From assembly GCF_002723995.1 (NCBI RefSeq), contig NZ_BEWP01000009.1:45177-109176 (forward strand): a stretch of DNA of 64,000 bases. Reading direction: 5' to 3'. This document shows, in pieces, positions 15,975 to 25,202 of this stretch; the first letter of the stretch is position 1, and the number at the start of each line of letters is the position of its first letter. The DNA comes from Gluconobacter kondonii (GTDB taxonomy: Bacteria > Pseudomonadota > Alphaproteobacteria > Acetobacterales > Acetobacteraceae). Position numbers and translations under genes: made by a program. Below the pieces are notes generated by a model. The model ran no database searches. It worked only from the letters and a program-made list of their open reading frames with translations, and was not told where the DNA came from.

Positions 15975-18110
15975 ATGCCGGGCAAACATGAGTGGCGTAT
16001 TACCGGGATGGACTGCCCGGCCTGCACCGCAAAAATCCAGAAAGTCCTGTCCCGCAAGACCGGTCTCGAGAACATCGAAATTTCTTTGGTCTCTGAGACA
16101 TTGCGTCTCATCATAAACGAGAAACATGCGTCAAAAAGCGACGTCGAAGCCGCAGTCAGAGCTCTTGGCTACGGAATAGAGCCCATTGGTCCAGACCGGC
16201 CCGGTTCGACCACTGTCGTCACGTCATCAGTCTCACCGTTTCGCGAATGGTATCGGACAGCCAAGGGTCGTCTGGTGCTTATCACCGGTATCCTGCTCGT
16301 CCTTGCCTGGGGGGCAACATGGTTCCTTCCTGAAAATCTGCTATCATGGCCTTTCTTCGCCGCGTGTCTGACCGGATTGCTTCCGGTCGCCTATCGCGCT
16401 TTCAACGCGCTTAGGCTTGGTCAACCCTTCACGATCGAAGCGTTGATGACGCTCGCCGCAAGCGGGGCACTCTTCATTGGTGCAGCGCAGGAAGCGGCCC
16501 TCGTTGTATTTCTGTTCGCGGTCGGGGAGTTGCTGGAAGGTGTAGCGGTCAGCCATGCGCGAGATGGTATCAAGGCATTGGGCACGCTTGTCCCAAAAAC
16601 GGCCTTAAAAGAAGAAGCGTCCGCTACGAGAGAAGTGCCGGCATCCGACCTGGTTCCCGGAGATATTGTTCAGGTGAGACCCGGGGACCGAATCCCCTCT
16701 GATGGAGATATTCTTTCAGGCACCAGCGGCATTGATGAAAGTCCCGTCACAGGGGAAAGCGTTCCCATCACCCGGGGGCCGGGCGAGGTAGTTTTTGCGG
16801 GATCAATCAATACCGAAGCCGCATTGCGTGTCCGTGTCACCAAAGCCGCATCTGACAACACCATCGCTAGAATCATCCGTCTTGTTGAAGAGGCAGAAGA
16901 AGCCCGTGCCCCAACTGAGCGTTTCATCGACCGTTTCAGTCAATGGTACATGCCTGCCATTGTCATACTGTCGGCGCTCGTTATCTGCCTCCCACCTCTA
17001 GCTTTTGGACAGATCTGGTCGATATGGATTTACCGCGGCCTTTCCCTGCTGCTGATTGGTTGCCCCTGCGCCCTGGTCATTTCGGTCCCTGCTGCCATAG
17101 CGTCTGCACTCTCGCTCGGTGCCCGTAACGGCCTGCTTCTTAAAGGCGGCGCGGTCATTGAGACCGCTGCCAAAGTGTCCATTGTTGCTCTGGACAAGAC
17201 GGGCACGCTGACAAAGGGACAACCAGACGTCACAGATCTGATTGTCCTGAATGGGGAGTCCAAGGAGAAAGTCCTTGGTCTTGCTGCTGCCATCGAGGCA
17301 ACGTCCAGCCACCCGCTGGCGCTCGCCATTCTGCGAAAGGCAGAAGGGTTAAACAGACCAGTTGTCCAAAGCAGCAAAGCTCTTGCTGGCAAGGGCGTGA
17401 CCGCTGAGATTGATGGGCGCTCTTATACCCTTGCAAGCCCCCGGCACGCCGCACAGGCTGGCGCATTGTCGGAGAGCGCGCTGTCAGCAGCCACCTCATT
17501 GGAGGCCGCAGGCAAAACCGTCGCTGTCCTCTACGCAGCCCAGGCTCTGGCTTTGATTGGGTTGCGGGACGAGCCGCGCAACGACGCGTCAGAGGCGATG
17601 CGTCAGTTGCGCGCCCTTGGTATGACGCCCGTGATTCTGACCGGAGACAATGAGCGCACGGCGGCCGCTATCGCTGCAGATCTGGGAACTGATTTCAAGG
17701 CAGAACTGCTCCCCGAGCAGAAACTGATGGAAATTCAGGACCTCAATCAGCGGGGTAAGGTCATGATGGTTGGAGACGGCATCAACGACGCCCCGGCCCT
17801 GAAGCAGGCGGCTGTGGGTGTCGCGATCGGCTCTGGAACCGATGTCGCGCTGGAAACAGCAGATGCGGCGATCCTCCGAAATCGTGTCACGGATATTCCC
17901 GGCCTCATTCGTCTTTCCAGAATCACCATGCGGAATGTGCGGCAGAATGTCGCACTTGCCCTGGGGCTGAAAGGGGTCTTTCTGGTGACATCCATCGTCG
18001 GTGTGACAGGGCTCTGGGTCGCGATCATGGCAGATACAGGAGCAACCGTGCTGGTGACCCTGAACGCCGTGCGGCTCCTGCGGGTCAATGTTTTCCGAGA
18101 TGCATCATGA
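15975..18110 (+). CDS. P1B-type heavy-metal-exporting ATPase (ZntA/CadA-like)
   Basis: A 711-residue ATPase with one N-terminal metal domain (GMDCPAC, residues 11-17), the transmembrane metal site GCPCALVIS near 361, the phosphorylation motif DKTGTLTKG near 406, the nucleotide-domain motif SSHPLALAI and the hinge GDGINDAPAL near 600. This is the P1B-2 pattern that exports Zn, Cd or Pb from cytoplasm to periplasm. It starts the cargo operon directly behind the MerR-type promoter and overlaps the outer-membrane gene by 4 bp. Substrate choice is inferred from family. Confidence 0.93.
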   Translation: MPGKHEWRITGMDCPACTAKIQKVLSRKTGLENIEISLVSETLRLIINEKHASKSDVEAAVRALGYGIEPIGPDRPGSTTVVTSSVSPFREWYRTAKGRLVLITGILLVLAWGATWFLPENLLSWPFFAACLTGLLPVAYRAFNALRLGQPFTIEALMTLAASGALFIGAAQEAALVVFLFAVGELLEGVAVSHARDGIKALGTLVPKTALKEEASATREVPASDLVPGDIVQVRPGDRIPSDGDILSGTSGIDESPVTGESVPITRGPGEVVFAGSINTEAALRVRVTKAASDNTIARIIRLVEEAEEARAPTERFIDRFSQWYMPAIVILSALVICLPPLAFGQIWSIWIYRGLSLLLIGCPCALVISVPAAIASALSLGARNGLLLKGGAVIETAAKVSIVALDKTGTLTKGQPDVTDLIVLNGESKEKVLGLAAAIEATSSHPLALAILRKAEGLNRPVVQSSKALAGKGVTAEIDGRSYTLASPRHAAQAGALSESALSAATSLEAAGKTVAVLYAAQALALIGLRDEPRNDASEAMRQLRALGMTPVILTGDNERTAAAIAADLGTDFKAELLPEQKLMEIQDLNQRGKVMMVGDGINDAPALKQAAVGVAIGSGTDVALETADAAILRNRVTDIPGLIRLSRITMRNVRQNVALALGLKGVFLVTSIVGVTGLWVAIMADTGATVLVTLNAVRLLRVNVFRDAS

Positions 18111-19372
18111 GTTCGGGACAGCATTTCCCATTAACGCGGGTTCTGGCTGCATTGGGAGCCATGATCCTGCTGACGAACGCGGCTCCAGCGCTCGCCAGGA
18201 CAGGATCGACTGACACCTTGCATGATATGATTGCCGACGCATGGGCCAATGATCCCGCTCAGAATGATCTGACCACACAGGAAAGCGGTGCGCAGAAGCG
18301 TCAGCGGGCCGCAAGGTCCTGGTTTGCGGGCGGACCATCGATCGACGTGCAATATTACGATGACCGTCCCAGTGGCCGGAATTATAATTACCGGACAGCA
18401 CAGGGAGGTCTGTCGGTTCCTCTATGGCTTCCCGGGCAGGGGACGGCGACCGAGCATGTCGCTGCGGCCGACGCTCAGGCTGCACAGACACAGCGTGCTG
18501 TCGCACATATGGCCATGGCCATTCGCGTGGCGGACACGGTTGGCACATTGCTTTTGTCAGAGCGCCATAAAGCGACTGCTCAGTCGACATTGATCGCGCT
18601 CCGCCGGATCAATCAGGTTGTCAGTCTGTCAGTTCGGAAAAGTGAAAGTGTCTCAACCGAGGCGCAGGCGGTGAGTGCACAGATGGCGCTCGCGGAAAAT
18701 GAACTCAACACGGTTGAGGAGGAAATCGAGGCAACGCATGCCTCTCTCGATATTCTGACGGGCCACCCCACACAACCAGATCTGACAGGGATCGATATGC
18801 GCTGGCCGGTGTTTCTTCAAGCCAGTGGACATCCGTGGACAGAGAGCAACGATCCTCGTGTGCAGGCCGCTCATCAGGCCGTTCGCGTGGCTTCCGAAAA
18901 AGATAATCTTGCAGCGCATAGCTATATGCCCAATCCCGAAATTGGGGTCGGCGTCATAAACCAGGGGCAGTATGGCTCGCCCTGGGATACCCAGGTTGGC
19001 GTCAGTCTGAAGATGCCGATACCAACTGACGTGACATCGGTTCCTATCCGGACACAGGCCCAGAGTGCGCTCTCAACAGCGATCAGAGAAGAAGCGGAAA
19101 CCCGTCGAACCGTCAGAGCCGAAATGGCCCGTGTCCAAGCCCATCTGCGGAACACCTCTGCGTCAATCATCATGGCAGCACAGGCGGCGCATGCCACCGT
19201 TGGACGCGCTGATGCCATGGAGCATTCCTGGCGTGCTGGAGAAACTCCTCTCATCGAGGCGTTGCGGGCGCGGATGGATGCTTACAACAGCCTGACTGCA
19301 TTCAATAAAGCCGAAATTGACCACCGTGTTGCGATCATTCGCACGGTTATTGCACTGGGATATATACCGTGA
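18107..19372 (+). CDS. outer-membrane efflux protein, CzcC/TolC-like
   Basis: A 421-residue protein with a signal peptide (AALGAMILLTNAAPALA), then two repeats of long helices rich in Ala, Gln and Glu typical of TolC-like channels, including the segment SYMPNPEIGVGVINQGQYG and a C-terminal EALRARMDAYNSLTAFNKAE. It would be the outer-membrane exit duct for the RND pump encoded two genes later. Both gene borders overlap by 4 bp, so the operon is tightly coupled. Confidence 0.88.
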   Translation: MSSGQHFPLTRVLAALGAMILLTNAAPALARTGSTDTLHDMIADAWANDPAQNDLTTQESGAQKRQRAARSWFAGGPSIDVQYYDDRPSGRNYNYRTAQGGLSVPLWLPGQGTATEHVAAADAQAAQTQRAVAHMAMAIRVADTVGTLLLSERHKATAQSTLIALRRINQVVSLSVRKSESVSTEAQAVSAQMALAENELNTVEEEIEATHASLDILTGHPTQPDLTGIDMRWPVFLQASGHPWTESNDPRVQAAHQAVRVASEKDNLAAHSYMPNPEIGVGVINQGQYGSPWDTQVGVSLKMPIPTDVTSVPIRTQAQSALSTAIREEAETRRTVRAEMARVQAHLRNTSASIIMAAQAAHATVGRADAMEHSWRAGETPLIEALRARMDAYNSLTAFNKAEIDHRVAIIRTVIALGYIP

Positions 19373-20517
19373 GATTTCCAATTGCGGCATGTACGATCAT
19401 GCTGGCTCTTCCCACCCTTGCCTCGGCAGAAACTCCGACCTGGTTGCAACCGGTGACAATGGACGGCGATGCCGTTCAGGCTGAGGGCCTGCAAACTGCA
19501 ATACTGCATCATGGCTCCGCAAAAGCAGAGGTCCAGGCCATGGCGACCGTGATGGAAGATGGTGCACATTCGGTGACCATTCGACCTGCCGGGGATGGAA
19601 AAGTCAGTGCTGTCTCAGTTCTACCGGGGCAGCATGTCAGGGCCGGCCAACCATTGGTCTCTTATATCGACCATACGTTGCATATCGTACAATTACAGCT
19701 CGCGCAGGCAAAAGCCGATCATGCCAGTGCGAAAGCGCGGCTGGCAGACGCTTCCCTCTCGTATCGGAGGGGTCAGGAACTGTCCGGAATGACAGTCTCG
19801 AGGGGAGAAGTGGCCCGACGTCTGGCTGCGTTACAGGAAAGCCAGAACGCTGTGCGTTATCAGGACGCTGCGATCGCAACCCTGACACATCGCCTGGAGG
19901 AAGAATTCACATCTCCGACGGAAAAGATCGTGGAAGACGAGAAATCCGTCCTGATTGCTCCATTTGATGGGGTCGTCACTCAGATCAATACGGCGGTCGA
20001 CAATGATATCGGTCCAACTGACATCATTGCCCGACTGACCAGCCCGACATCAGTATGGATTGTTGCGCTCGTGCGTCCCGACGACGCTGCACGCGTAGAA
20101 GTCGGCGCCGACATACGCTTCTCACCCCTGGGATCAGCAGAAGCGAATGTCGCAAAAGTCCAAACCGTTGAAGGGACCGCCGATCCCGAAACTGGATTGA
20201 TCCGCGTTGTCGCAACATTTTCGGACAGTCAAAAGACACTCCGACCGGGAACACAACTCACTGCATGGCTCCCCGTTGGCGAAACCGTCAAAGGTTTTGT
20301 CGTCCCCACGTCCGCACTTCAACGCGTGGACGGTCACATGGTCGTCTATCGTCGCATCGCATCTGACACATTTCAGCCCGTCCCGGTAAAACTGCTGCTG
20401 GAAGGCCCGGAACAAACCGTTGTTGCCGGGGAGATCAAAGAGGGTGACGATATTGTCACAAAAGGGAGTTTTACCCTGAAGGCTATGGCGCTGCTGTCTG
20501 GCCTTGGAGGAGACTGA
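19369..20517 (+). CDS. periplasmic adaptor (membrane-fusion) subunit, CzcB-like
   Basis: A 382-residue HlyD/RND adaptor starting at a GTG that overlaps the previous stop. A signal peptide (ACTIMLALPTLASA) is followed by a biotinyl-lipoyl-like half (VSAVSVLPGQHVRAGQPLV), a helical hairpin, the second half (IAPFDGVVTQINTAV), and a beta-barrel (LRPGTQLTAWLPVG). It links the inner-membrane RND pump to the TolC-like channel and may pass metal ions. The neighbour order CBA matches czc and cus operons. Confidence 0.88.
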   Translation: MRFPIAACTIMLALPTLASAETPTWLQPVTMDGDAVQAEGLQTAILHHGSAKAEVQAMATVMEDGAHSVTIRPAGDGKVSAVSVLPGQHVRAGQPLVSYIDHTLHIVQLQLAQAKADHASAKARLADASLSYRRGQELSGMTVSRGEVARRLAALQESQNAVRYQDAAIATLTHRLEEEFTSPTEKIVEDEKSVLIAPFDGVVTQINTAVDNDIGPTDIIARLTSPTSVWIVALVRPDDAARVEVGADIRFSPLGSAEANVAKVQTVEGTADPETGLIRVVATFSDSQKTLRPGTQLTAWLPVGETVKGFVVPTSALQRVDGHMVVYRRIASDTFQPVPVKLLLEGPEQTVVAGEIKEGDDIVTKGSFTLKAMALLSGLGGD

Positions 20518-20519
20518 TC

Positions 20520-23500
20520 ATGATTTTGTCTCTCATTCAGCGGCAGCGTTTCCTGATCTTTGGTCTGATTTTCGCCTTGCTGATAACCGGCCTTGCCTGT
20601 GTTGAAAAATTGCCTGTCGAACCCGTGCCTGACATTTCCCCCCGGCAGGTCATGGTTACAGTCACCGCCCCCGGTCTCGCAACCGAAGAGGTGGAAAAAC
20701 TGATTACGTTTCCGGTCGAAACCGCACTAACCGCGATGCCAGGTCTTCAGGACCTGAGATCGGTTTCCCGAACGGGCGTCTGTGTTGTTTATCTGCAATT
20801 CGATGATGCGACAGATATTGATCTGGATCGCACGCGTGTGGCGGAGCGACTACAAGCTGCCCGTGAAAACGTCGCTGTACCCAATGTCAGTGTTCAGATG
20901 GGGCCACGGACGACGGGAATGGGGGAGATCATGCAGTTCCAGCTCAAGGGACCAGCATACTCTCTTATGGATCTGAACCGGATCATGCGATGGACGGTTG
21001 CACCGGCCATCAAACTTCTTCCGGGCATTGCTGAAGTCAACATCAATGGTGGCGCCGAACAGACATTCCAGGTCACTCTCGATCCTCTCCGTTTGAGAAC
21101 TTATGGCGTTACGGTGGCCGACGTTGCTCAGGCCGTTGATCGCAACAACAGTTCCGCTGGTGGGGGCTGGATTGCTCATCAGGCCGAACAGCAGGTGATT
21201 GTCGGACGGGCGCTGGTTGGTACTCTGGATGATTTCGGTCTGATACCTGTCCGGATCGGTCAGAATGGACAGGTCATCCGGATCCGCGATGTCGGGAGCG
21301 TCGGTCTGGGACCGCGAACCCGCCTTGGCGCGGCAACACGGGATGGACAGGGAGAGATCGTTCTTGGGGCGGTCATGATGCAGGACGGCGCAAGTTCGAA
21401 CGCCGTTCTGGGAGAGATTCACAACGCACTTCCCTCAATCCGCAAGGCTCTTCCGGCTGGTGTGGTCCTTGAACCTTACTACATGCGTTCAACCCTGACA
21501 GAAGAAACGATTTCTACCGTGAAGGAAAACCTCCTGATCGGCGCAGGTCTGGTACTCGTGGTCCTGATTGTCGTCCTGGGGGACTGGCGCGCCTCTCTGG
21601 TGATCGCCTCTGCCATTCCTGCTGCGCTGCTCTCTGCGTTTATCGGAATGCGGGTCTTCGGTGTCTCCGCCAACCTCCTGAGCCTGGGGGCTATTGATTT
21701 CGGCATGATTGTCGACAGCTCTCTTGTTGTTGTCGAACACTTCATGACATTGCGTGCAAATGGCAGTTCCGAGCGTTCAACCCGCGAGACTGCAATCGAG
21801 GCTGCCCGTGCCGTTATCAGGCCGGTGACGTTTTCCATCTTTGTTATCATCATGGTTTATCTGCCCATCCTCACGCTTGAGGATATTGAAGGCAAGATGT
21901 TCCGCCCTATGGCCCAAACGGTCGTGATGGCGTTGCTTGCATCGCTTGTCTATTGCTTCGTGTGTATTCCTGTCCTGGCCGCAATATTTCTGCGAACAGT
22001 TCCACTGGAGCAGGAAACATGGTTCGTGCGCCATGCGCGGCGTTATTACGAACCGATGCTGTCCTGGAGCGAGAGGCATTTTCGTCCGGTTCTCATCATA
22101 ACCATCGGCATTTTTCTTTTTTCTGTCGGTCTTGCGACACGCCTGGGCGGAGAATTTGTTCCAACACTTGAGGAAGGATCTCTGACGACCACCGTCACGC
22201 GTTGGCCAAGCGCCTCCCTCCCGACCGTTATTGAGGAAATTGGCAAGCAGGAACGGATCATCAGGTCCTTCCCGGAAGTTCAGACCGTCGTCTCCAATAT
22301 CGGAACACCCGCTGTTCCAACTGATCCGATGGGTCCTAATGAATCCGACAGTTTCATCATTCTCAAACCCCGTTCGCAATGGACAACGGGTCGAACACAG
22401 GCGGAATTGCTGCAGGCAATGTCTGATGAACTTCAGAAAAAATTGCCCAGTGCAAATTACGAATGGTCGCAGCCCATACAAATGAGAATGGATGAACTGC
22501 TGTCTGGAGTACGCACCCAGATTGCCATCTCGATTTATGGGAATGATCTCGAAGAACTCTCAAGGCTTGCCGACCACGTTACGCAGGTCGTCTCCAGTGT
22601 TCCTGGAGCGGCGGACGTCGCTCCTCAGGGCGACGGAACGGTTCCCTTCATGCACATTGATGTGGATCGGGACACAGCCGCACGGCGCGGTGTCCTTGTG
22701 TCAGATGTCCTTGACCAGATTACTGCAATAGGCGGCCTGATCGGGAAGCCCGTCGTTCTGGGAAATGCGATCATTCCGACTCAAATTCGTCTTGACCCTG
22801 CGTCAACGCTCTCTGTCGCCGCGATTGGTAATCTGCCCATACGGAGACTGGATGGTCGGGGATGGGTTCTTCTGTCGGATGTTGCTCGTCTTCAGGTTGT
22901 CGACGGCCCTTCGCGCATTGACCGGGATCGTCTGCAAAGACGCGTGATCATTCAGGCAAATGTGCGGGGACGCGATATCGGTTCTTTTGTCGCGGATGCC
23001 CAGAAGGCGGTCGCACGTGAGGTCAAACTACCGCCCGGATATGATCTGGCCTGGGCAGGTCAGTTCCAGAACATGAATTCAGCCATGAAGCGACTGGGGT
23101 TTGTTGTACCGGTTGCGCTCCTGATCATCCTGGCACTTCTGGTTGTCGCTCTGGGATCATTCAAGGCAGCGGCACTTGTTTTCGTGAATCTTCCCATCGC
23201 TGCGACCGGAGGCGTTATCGCACTGACCTTGAGAGGGTTGCCTTTCAGTATCGCAGCGAGCATCGGGTTCATTGCGCTTTTCGGTGTCGCCATCCTGAAT
23301 GGCGTCGTACTGGTCAGTCAGATCAAGACCTTTGAGGAGGCTGGCCGCGATGCGGCTGCAGCAGCATTCGAAGCAGCCCGTTCGCGATTTCGGCCTGTTA
23401 TTGCAACAGCGAGCGTTGCCAGTCTCGGTTTTTTCCCAATGGCGTTTTCAGGAAGTATGGGCGCTGAAGTCGAGCGACCGTTAGCTACTGTCGTCATTGG

Positions 23501-23573
23501 TGGGCTTGTAACATCGACGCTGTTGACCCTGCTGGTGCTGCCAACACTCTATGCTCGGCTGTTTCGGGCTTGA
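20520..23573 (+). CDS. RND heavy-metal efflux pump, CzcA-like
   Basis: A 1,017-residue protein with two blocks of transmembrane helices around large periplasmic loops, as in HME-RND pumps. The helix 4 motif DFGMIVDSSLVVVE (residues ~392-405) keeps the two Asp and the Glu important for proton-coupled transport in CzcA. The N-terminal EPVPDISPRQVMVTV and the GxxGAE-type end near PMAFSGSMGAEVERPLA also fit. It begins 2 bp after the adaptor gene. It likely removes divalent metal ions from the periplasm after the P-type ATPase exports them there. Confidence 0.92.
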   Translation: MILSLIQRQRFLIFGLIFALLITGLACVEKLPVEPVPDISPRQVMVTVTAPGLATEEVEKLITFPVETALTAMPGLQDLRSVSRTGVCVVYLQFDDATDIDLDRTRVAERLQAARENVAVPNVSVQMGPRTTGMGEIMQFQLKGPAYSLMDLNRIMRWTVAPAIKLLPGIAEVNINGGAEQTFQVTLDPLRLRTYGVTVADVAQAVDRNNSSAGGGWIAHQAEQQVIVGRALVGTLDDFGLIPVRIGQNGQVIRIRDVGSVGLGPRTRLGAATRDGQGEIVLGAVMMQDGASSNAVLGEIHNALPSIRKALPAGVVLEPYYMRSTLTEETISTVKENLLIGAGLVLVVLIVVLGDWRASLVIASAIPAALLSAFIGMRVFGVSANLLSLGAIDFGMIVDSSLVVVEHFMTLRANGSSERSTRETAIEAARAVIRPVTFSIFVIIMVYLPILTLEDIEGKMFRPMAQTVVMALLASLVYCFVCIPVLAAIFLRTVPLEQETWFVRHARRYYEPMLSWSERHFRPVLIITIGIFLFSVGLATRLGGEFVPTLEEGSLTTTVTRWPSASLPTVIEEIGKQERIIRSFPEVQTVVSNIGTPAVPTDPMGPNESDSFIILKPRSQWTTGRTQAELLQAMSDELQKKLPSANYEWSQPIQMRMDELLSGVRTQIAISIYGNDLEELSRLADHVTQVVSSVPGAADVAPQGDGTVPFMHIDVDRDTAARRGVLVSDVLDQITAIGGLIGKPVVLGNAIIPTQIRLDPASTLSVAAIGNLPIRRLDGRGWVLLSDVARLQVVDGPSRIDRDRLQRRVIIQANVRGRDIGSFVADAQKAVAREVKLPPGYDLAWAGQFQNMNSAMKRLGFVVPVALLIILALLVVALGSFKAAALVFVNLPIAATGGVIALTLRGLPFSIAASIGFIALFGVAILNGVVLVSQIKTFEEAGRDAAAAAFEAARSRFRPVIATASVASLGFFPMAFSGSMGAEVERPLATVVIGGLVTSTLLTLLVLPTLYARLFRA

Positions 23574-23659
23574 AAGTATGTTTGACCCGGAGGTTATAAT
23601 GTCTGCTTTCGGGACGAAGAAATAGCGATCCACCGTCTGGAATGAGGCGTAAGCAGCCG

Positions 23660-24454
23660 TCAATCGTGCAATTCTCGGACGCTTACTCTCTCCCCCTCTG
23701 CTTTCTTCATCTTCCTTCTCAAAACTCTGCGCTCCTGGCGCGCTTTCCTCCTTTTCTTTTCGCTTGCCTTCCACCAGCCCCGCAGGACATCACGCAGTTC
23801 CGGGCACTGTGCGCTGATCTGCCCATAGGACTGACGCCGGAACCGGGCGACGCCACCGAAGCGGTCGATCCCGGTCAGCAGGGTGCTCCTGCCGATCTCC
23901 GGATAGAAGATCACGCCAACGCCATCCTGCGCATCTGGTGTTGAGGGCAATCGAAGGAAAAGGGTAGCGAAGGCGTCCGTTGTCTCAACCCATCGCGGCA
24001 CCGGTCCTGCCAGTTGGCGCAAAGGCATCAGGTCAAAGTGGGGACAGTTCTCGGCTATGGCAGTCGCGAGAGGCGGAGACCTGTGCCAGAAGCTGGCGCT
24101 ACATCCCGGCCAGTCTTTTGTGGCGTCAGTCGGAAAGAGGATTCCGAAGACTGTGATGAGATCCGCTTCATAGACAAGCTCGCCGCCCTGCCATTTGGCA
24201 AAGGCCGGATCATCGAAGCAGTCGAAATACTCCATTCCCCGGATGCTGACGTCTGGATATTCGTCAGACAACCCCAGCCCATGACCAAGAAATGAGGTCC
24301 CGATCCCGCTTTCGAGGGTCATCACGAGTGTTGTTTCATCCTCCCACGTCATGTGTTCGGGTGCGCAGGTCCGGTAGGCGCGCTCTCTGGCGATCTGGCG
24401 CAAACGGTCCTGTGGGCCGGTGAGCGTGAAGACTGTTATGACGGGAGTAGCCAT
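23660..24454 (-). CDS. hypothetical protein with C-terminus rewritten by the IS66 insertion
   Basis: About 264 residues from the ATG at 24454 (an ATG at 24463 is also in frame). The body is soluble, with LGHGLGLSDEYPDVS and a WE/WV-rich centre, and ends in a strongly basic tail (EKKRRKARQERR). No family is recognised. The last residues (VSVRELHD) are encoded by the transposon right end. Joining the flanks across the 8-bp duplication, the original frame would read GDRVFSFFETDPWVM and stop near 12674. The gene thus survived the insertion with a swapped tail. Confidence 0.7.
   Translation of the reverse strand: MATPVITVFTLTGPQDRLRQIARERAYRTCAPEHMTWEDETTLVMTLESGIGTSFLGHGLGLSDEYPDVSIRGMEYFDCFDDPAFAKWQGGELVYEADLITVFGILFPTDATKDWPGCSASFWHRSPPLATAIAENCPHFDLMPLRQLAGPVPRWVETTDAFATLFLRLPSTPDAQDGVGVIFYPEIGRSTLLTGIDRFGGVARFRRQSYGQISAQCPELRDVLRGWWKASEKKRRKARQERRVLRRKMKKAEGERVSVRELHD
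23687..23694 (+). repeat. target-site duplication, right copy (first IS66 element)
   Basis: TCTCTCCC, an exact copy of 12720-12727, directly follows the transposon end CGCTTAC. Confidence 0.92.
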
Positions 24455-24504
24455 GGAGAACATCCTTTTTCATTTTCTGGATGCTTTCCTGCCGGCGCAG
24501 ACGG

Positions 24505-24571
24505 CTGGCCGGGACAATGGCGCGCCCTCCAGGGCGCGGGCCGCGTGCGGCCGGACCATTGTGGCGGCCAG
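24505..24571 (-). repeat. GC-rich double-stem element 1 (variant form)
   Basis: An outer CTGGCC/GGCCAG and a middle ACAATGG/CCATTGT enclose two small hairpins. It lies upstream of the leftward gene starting at 24454, with a pyrimidine-rich plus strand beyond it. It has the architecture of the seven other elements but different stem sequence. Confidence 0.5.
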
Positions 24572-25019
24572 ACGGCCTGTGGCTGGCCCCGTTTCTCTTC
24601 TGACCCTCCCGGCCTCCCGCTGGCGGGGATCTCATTTTGCCTTGAGCACTGGCCCATGGGGCTCAGAGCGCCCCGACTGCCGTTCGACAACCATATTCCA
24701 TCCCGGAGTGCCTCAGTTCAGAGACGAGGAGGCTCATGACTGTGAAGGCGTTGCCCGCTCAGGGCAGGAAACTCTAGAAATCATACAGTCATATGCCGGG
24801 GACATCAGTGCGATGTTTAAAGGGACACTTGCCAGATAGAAGGAGCTCCAGCACCAAATGACGACGTTGTCCAGAATTGTCCTCGACACCACGAACATGA
24901 TGCTCAAGATCCATGCAGCCTACCGACATGATGACATCTGACTGACGCCCTCCAGAAGGACGTCAGTTATCCAACCTCGTATTTCAGACCGGTTGAGCGC
25001 CTCAAATCGGTCCTCGACC
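24572..25019. other. intergenic stretch without a credible gene
   Basis: About 450 bases. Short open stretches exist (for example 24858-24941, 27 codons) but none has a ribosome-binding site plus a convincing product. It looks like decayed sequence between two leftward units. No repeat or hairpin of note beyond a small GACGnCCTnC/GGACGTC dyad near 24947-24967. Confidence 0.4.
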
Positions 25020-25202
25020 CTACGGCAGCTGGCGCCCGGACAATGCTACATCCGCCTGAACATAGAGTGCCTCAATCACGCACAGACCCTCCTCTTTCCG
25101 CTTTTCTGTAAAGAGGCGGTCTGCAACGTCAGCGAGAAGCTTCAGGCGCTCCGTGCAAGACGGGGCGGTGTGAGCTGCGGGCGGAAGAGTAAGAGGCATC
25201 AT
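25020..25202 (-). CDS. 60-residue protein coupled to the HD-GYP gene
   Basis: Its ATG overlaps the HD-GYP stop by 4 bp (ATGA), suggesting translational coupling. The product is mainly helical (LKLLADVADRLFTEKRKEEG) without membrane segments. No family is recognised, and nothing else supports a function. Confidence 0.5.
   Translation of the reverse strand: MMPLTLPPAAHTAPSCTERLKLLADVADRLFTEKRKEEGLCVIEALYVQADVALSGRQLP

Larger units (their letters stand above)
12728..23686 (+). mobile_element. IS66-family transposon carrying a metal-efflux operon
   Basis: The ends are GTAAGCGTCCGGAGATGACA (12728) and its imperfect inverted partner ending CGGACGCTTAC (23686), with an exact 8-bp duplication TCTCTCCC on both sides. 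The content is tnpA, tnpB and tnpC of IS66, then a MerR gene and a four-gene efflux operon, 10,959 bp in all. A second element at 40437-44480 has nearly the same tnpABC and similar ends but different cargo. Shared sequence stops about 30 bp after tnpC and resumes about 35 bp before the right end. IS66 elements normally have only tnpABC, so this is a cargo-bearing unit. Confidence 0.9.
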
